A DNA stretch of 64,000 nucleotides from Simmondsia chinensis (lineage: Eukaryota > Streptophyta > Magnoliopsida > Caryophyllales > Simmondsiaceae): NCBI GenBank assembly GCA_018398585.1, contig JAGTTD010000002.1, positions 31,798,186 through 31,862,185 on the forward strand, read 5' to 3'. The translations under genes and the position numbers were made by a program. The notes beneath the pieces were generated by a model. That model was not told where the DNA came from and ran no database searches. It saw only the letters and a program-made list of their open reading frames with translations. This document shows, one piece after another, positions 59,694 through 64,000 of the stretch. Numbering within the stretch: the first letter of the stretch is position 1; each line of letters begins with the position of its first letter.

Positions 59694-59842
59694 CAAGTTC
59701 CTTGGAGACATAGCTTAGTGACGTAGAATGTCGAAAGCTAGAGAAGCCACCTGGATTCGATTCTTACTAAGAACATGCTGCTCGCCTTTAAGGGAATTTC
59801 CTCACCCTCTAAAAAGGCCTTACCAAAAAAAAACAAAAAAAA
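59694..59842 (+). mobile_element. tRNA-derived SINE, third copy
   Basis: GGAGACATAGCTTAGTGACG (box A) and GGATTCGATTCTTAC (box B) lie about 35 bases apart, then CCTCACCCTC...GGCCTTACCAAAAAAA. The head and the end match the copies at 14989-15175 and 21932-22055. A target duplication is not clear. Confidence 0.75.
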
Positions 59843-59857
59843 CAAATTATAAGAAAC

Positions 59858-59863
59858 ACACAC

Positions 59864-59931
<68 letters not shown>
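59858..59931 (+). repeat. Compound microsatellite (CA)n-(CATA)n-(TA)n
   Basis: Directly follows the A-rich tail of the SINE at 59694-59842. It was probably seeded by the tail. Confidence 0.85.
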
Positions 59932-59933
<2 letters not shown>

Positions 59934-61094
59934 CAATATCATAGGATATATTTGTTTTTGATCAACCTTAGAATATACTTGTTGATGAGAGAGAACTATA
60001 AGAGGTAGTCGTATTTTATTAATTGGAATCATTATCACCCATTAATATATATGTACTAATGATTTTTTTAAGGAATTTTTTTGTGCCATTTTTTATTTGT
60101 AACTTTTGATTTTATTTCATTAAAAAATATGATTTTAAGTAGTTTCTCCTTTTTTATTTCCATATTTATTTCTATTTAAACTAGAAAAAATAAAAACAAA
60201 AAAGTTATAATTTAGAGAAAAAATATTTTTAGACCTAGTTTTTAGTTTATAAAATGTAAACGATATCAGACAAGCCCATAATTTCAATTTTCCTAATTTT
60301 TATAAGTTATTTTGCAATTTTGATCATAGTATTTTCTTTTTTTTTTTTTTTTGGTCACTTTGATCATGGTATGTGGTATTAAATTTTGATATTTAATAAT
60401 TCTTTTGCTTTATTAAAAACAAAACTATAATTAAAGCATTGGCTTTTTTCTCTCTCTCTCTTAGTTTCTTTAGGAAAATGATGGTGAGGAAGGAAGCAAA
60501 TTTTCCTTCGCATTTGGAGGGAAAATTGGATTATAATTATAATGCTATGCTTAAAATAATGTTAAATGTTTTTCCGTTAATTAATTAAAAACTCGTGGTA
60601 TAAAAATTCGGTATCTCATAATAGTGAAAACTGAGAGTACAAAACAAATAGCCATACAAAAGAATCAGCTCATAATTTTGTTTACTTCAGAATTTTAAAA
60701 GATTGGTTTAAAAAGACACTTAAACTTGACATTTCATAAAACGTCGATTTATAAATTTGAATAAGTTGCAACTTATTGCCAATAATTTGTTAGAGTTAGT
60801 GAATGAGTCTGTGGGCTGAATTTTATCATATTACAGATAGAAAACTATCGAGTGAATGATGTTGTAATTTAGAAATTAGTGAAAGTGTATAAAAGCTGAT
60901 ATACGAATTACCCAAAATGAAGTTTACTTGTAGGAAGATACAGTTCTTTAATGAGTTATGTTTTGATGTTATGAAGTGATTTTAAAATTATTGTTCATGA
61001 ATCACCAAAAAATTAAAATCAATATCATTTTTTTAGAAAATTCGATTAAAGTATATGAGCTTTGGACATTTGGTACTATATTTTTCATATAATA
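59932..61094. other. AT-rich intergenic DNA
   Basis: Long A/T runs; no gene or element recognised. Confidence 0.4.
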
Positions 61095-61339
61095 TGATAG
61101 GTTCAATAGGAAAGGATAGGAATTTTAGATTGAATTGAAGAAAGAATGAAAAGAAGAAGAAGAGTAAGAGAGAAAGAACTAAGAAATTTTGTTATTTTTC
61201 TTGGATACCTACAATGCCAAGCTTCCCCTTTCTTATAAAAGAGCATACTAACAACCAACAACCACATAACCACCTAACTAACTTGAACTACCTCAATTAC
61301 ATTTACATTTACTTGTAGTCTCTACTTTGGATCCTAACA
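61095..61339 (-). repeat. 3' LTR of the chromovirus
   Basis: Starts TGTTAGG on minus right after the polypurine tract. It includes a TATA-like CTTTTATAAG at about 61243-61234 on minus. The outer boundary TGATAGG (plus) at 61095 is inferred. Confidence 0.6.
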
Positions 61340-61350
61340 ACACCCCCTAC

Positions 61351-64000
61351 TCAAAGAATACCCTTGTCCACAAGGGTAGGGAACCCCCTGCGCATTTCAT
61401 CCCCATCTTCCCATGTAGCATCCTCCGGAAAGGTGTTAGCCCACTGAACTAACATCTTAATAGCTGCTCTATTGCCCTTTCTCACCAATACTCTATTGAG
61501 TATAGCTATAGGCTCCCATTTCAACTGCCCATCACTTAAGAATTCAGGTAGAGAAGGATGCAAAGTGTGGTTGCCCAATCTTTTCTTCAAGAGTGATACA
61601 TGGACTGTATTATGAATCTTAGCATTGGAAGGTAAATCAAGAGAGTGTAAGCAACCTTGCCAACCTTTGCTATGACTTAGAAAGAACCATAATACTTTGC
61701 TGCTAGTTTCTGACACACTCGTTCATGTACTGAATGCTGCATTTTGAGTTTGTGATAAACCCAATCGCCTACTTCGAACTCCTTCTCAGAATGATGTTTG
61801 TCATATTGAACTTTCATCCTTTGTTGTGCCTTTAGTAAATGCTGCTTCAAGAGCTGAATAACAACCTCTTTGCTACCCAGCATTTCATCTACGACAGCTA
61901 CTGGTGAGTCTTTGTGCACCTATGGAATGTGTGGAGGTGGTTCTCTGCCATACACTGCCTGAAAAGGGGTCGTATTGATGGCAGTGTGATGGTTAGTATT
62001 GTACCAATACTCAGCCAATGGCAGCCATTTCACCCACTCCTTAGGCTTGTCACCACACATACACCTCAAATAACCTTCAATGCATCGATTCACCACTTCT
62101 GTTTGCCCATCGGTTTGTGGGTGATGTGCTGTAGAGGGCTGTAAATGCACCTTGAGTAGGCTGAACAACTCCTTCCAAAAGGTGCTCATGAAAACTGCAT
62201 CTCTGTCGCTTGTGATTGACTTTGGCAGCCCATGTAGTTTGTACACATGATCTAGAAAACTTTGAGCTACTGTCTTAGCAGAGTATGGATGAGGAAGATC
62301 CATGAAGTGTGCATATTTAGATAATCTGTCAACCACTACGAAAATCACAGTTCTCCCAGTTGAATTTGGCAATGCATCAATAAAATCCATTGAGATGTCT
62401 TCCCAAATCTGATCTGGTATGGGCAGAGGCTGTAGCGTTCCTGGTGTGGCCATGGTTTCATGCTTAATTCTTTGACATACATCACAACTTTTGATGAGAT
62501 TCCTCACTGATTTCTTCATCCCCTTCAAATAAAAAGTGCTCGCAAGCTTCTTGAATGTTACCTTTACCCCTGAATGACCTCCTTCTGTTGAATTGTGCAA
62601 GCTATGCACCAGTAATTCACGCAATTGTTGATTGTCACCCACTACTAATTTTCCTTTCCTGTATAGCTGATTCTGCACCCACAAGTAATGAGGATGTTTG
62701 CTGGAATCTTGCTGAACTTCAGAGATCAATTTCTGCAGGTTCTCATCCTGCTCCACATTGGCCTGCACTTGCTCGATGATATCATTTGAAATGGTGGAAA
62801 AGAACATCCCCATAAGTTGGGCTCCTGAGACACGAGATAAGGCATCAACAGGTTTATTATCTTGCCCCTTCCTATAGCATTTGCTGTAATCATATCCAAA
62901 CAGCTTAGGTAGCAATTTGCACTGTGTTGGGGTGGTGATTCTTTGCTCCAACAAGTATTTCAGGCTGTAATGGTCAGTAATAATGATGAAATGGACCCCA
63001 ATCAAATAAGGTCTCCATTTTTCAACAGCAAACACCACAACGTACAGCTCCTTTTCATAAGTTGAGAGTGCCTGGTGCCTCAATGATAAGCATTTGCTGA
63101 TGAATGAGACGGGGTGTCCTCTCTGCATCAATACTGCTCCTATTTCCATGCCTGATGCATCAGTTTTTACCACAAAATCATCCTTGAAGTCAGGTAATGC
63201 TAAAACTGGTGCGGAATTCATCGCTTGCTTTAGTTGCTCAAAAGCTTCTTGTGCCAAATCATTCCAATGAAATGCATACTTCTTGAGCAGGACAAATAGA
63301 GGTTGAGCAATGATGCTGTAGTGTTTTATAAACCTCCTATAGTACCCTGTCAACCCCAAAAATCCCCTCAATTGCTTTACTGTTTGCGGCATTGGCCAGT
63401 TTGCCATTATAGACACCTTCTTGGGGTCAGTGGAGACCCCTTCTGCAGATATCAAGTGACCCAAGTATTCTATTTGCTTTACACCAAAGCTACACTTACT
63501 TCTCTTGGCATACAAGTTGTTCTCCCTTAATACAGTAAGAGCACTTCGCAAATGCATTAAATGTTCACTCCAAGAAGAGCTATACACAAGGATGTCATCG
63601 AAGAAAACAATGATGTACTTCCTCAAGAACGGTTTGAAAACATGATTCATGAAACTTTGGAAAGTAGATGGGGCATTGGTTAGCCCAAAGGGCATAACCA
63701 AGAATTCATAGTGGTCTTCATGAGTTCTAAAGGCCGTTTTTGGAATGTCTTTAGGATGCATATGTATTTGATGGTACCCGAACCTTAAATCTATCTTTGA
63801 GAAGTAGTGAGCATCCTGTAATTCGTCTAAGAGTTCTTCAATGACAGGTATGGAAAATTTGTCTTTGATGGTGTGTTTGTTCAGTTCCCTATAATCTATA
63901 CACATGCGCAAGGAGCCATCCTTTTTGTTAACTAGCACAATTGGAGAGGACAAAGGGCCGGTGCTAGTCTGTATGAATCCAGATGAAAAAAGCTCATTAA
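61351..64000 (-). pseudogene. Chromovirus pol: RT, RNase H, integrase, chromodomain
   Basis: The frame is open from 63953 to 61923 (677 codons): RT motif KKDGSLRMCIDYRELNK, catalytic box FFDD (usual YxDD), an RNase H region with TDASGMEIGAVL, integrase HHCC zinc finger (CDVC near its end), and core residues D in MDFIDALPN, D in TSDRDAVF, E in QTDGQTEVVNR. The frame meets an in-frame TAG at 61922-61920, resumes at once (HKDSPVAV...), and shifts at about 61677. The chromodomain VQWANTFPEDATWED then follows to 61351. Only these two lesions are seen, so decay is recent. The first two codon blocks above 63953 also read as pol. Confidence 0.88.

Larger units (their letters stand above)
61095..64000 (-). 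mobile_element. Ty3/gypsy chromovirus, 3' part, runs off the window
   Basis: On minus: RT, RNase H, integrase, chromodomain, polypurine tract, LTR. The polypurine tract GAGTAGGGGGTG (61352-61341) abuts an LTR that opens TGTTAGGATCC at 61339 and ends near 61095 (about 245 bp; inner end firm, outer end inferred). The upstream part (gag, protease, 5' LTR) lies beyond 64000. The chromodomain marks the chromovirus branch. Confidence 0.9.

Noticed and set aside
59728..60038. Frames with poly-Ile/Tyr and poly-Tyr/Val
   Set aside because: Translation of the (TA)n and (CATA)n microsatellite.
1..64000. CRISPR arrays, bacterial operons, riboswitches
   Set aside because: No regularly spaced repeats or bacterial gene structure; the sequence is plant nuclear.

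Overview
The window reads as nuclear DNA of a flowering plant, most likely a eudicot. It is AT-rich and holds two intron-rich genes in a dense field of retrotransposons, SINEs, a LINE family, a hAT remnant and small inverted-repeat elements. No bacterial operon structure, CRISPR array or functional RNA gene was seen.

The two host genes converge tail to tail. An ARGLU1-like splicing/transcription cofactor lies on + (coding 16875-26504, 4 coding exons, 269 aa, one GC-AG intron). A KCBP/ZWICHEL-type kinesin lies on - (coding 55905-38916, 23 coding exons, 1266 aa, with MyTH4, FERM, coiled coil, motor and calmodulin-binding tail). I joined the exons by hand; every junction keeps phase. Introns of both genes are full of insertions, yet both frames stay open.

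Layout: 1-5.2 kb, decayed Ty3/gypsy element on - (gag, protease, RT), with a primer-binding site and LTR at 6.57-7.15 kb that may belong to it. 7.16-12.6 kb, decayed Ty1/copia element on +. 12.8-14.3 kb, unclassified repeat with GTGTCGACAC palindromes. 14.7-26.5 kb, ARGLU1-like gene. 26.7-32 kb, MITEs, a complete 5S-headed SINE, a solo LTR and a long LTR. 32.3-34.2 kb, hAT remnant. 34.18-37.51 kb, complete non-autonomous LTR element with target-site duplication. 38.9-57.5 kb, KCBP gene, with an LTR element carrying a PDS5 cohesion-factor copy inside one intron. 57.8-60.9 kb, LTR-like and SINE sequence. 61.1-64 kb, Ty3/gypsy chromovirus on -, running off the window.

Two observations stand out. 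First, there is a SINE whose head is a 5S rRNA gene starting at about nucleotide 1 and whose tail matches the 3' end of an RTE-type LINE also present here; target-site duplications flank a full-length copy, a truncated copy and two tail-only copies. Second, an LTR retrotransposon with a CTTAT target duplication has captured an apparently intron-free piece of a PDS5 gene and sits in a KCBP intron. All homology calls come from reading the translated sequence; no database search was run.
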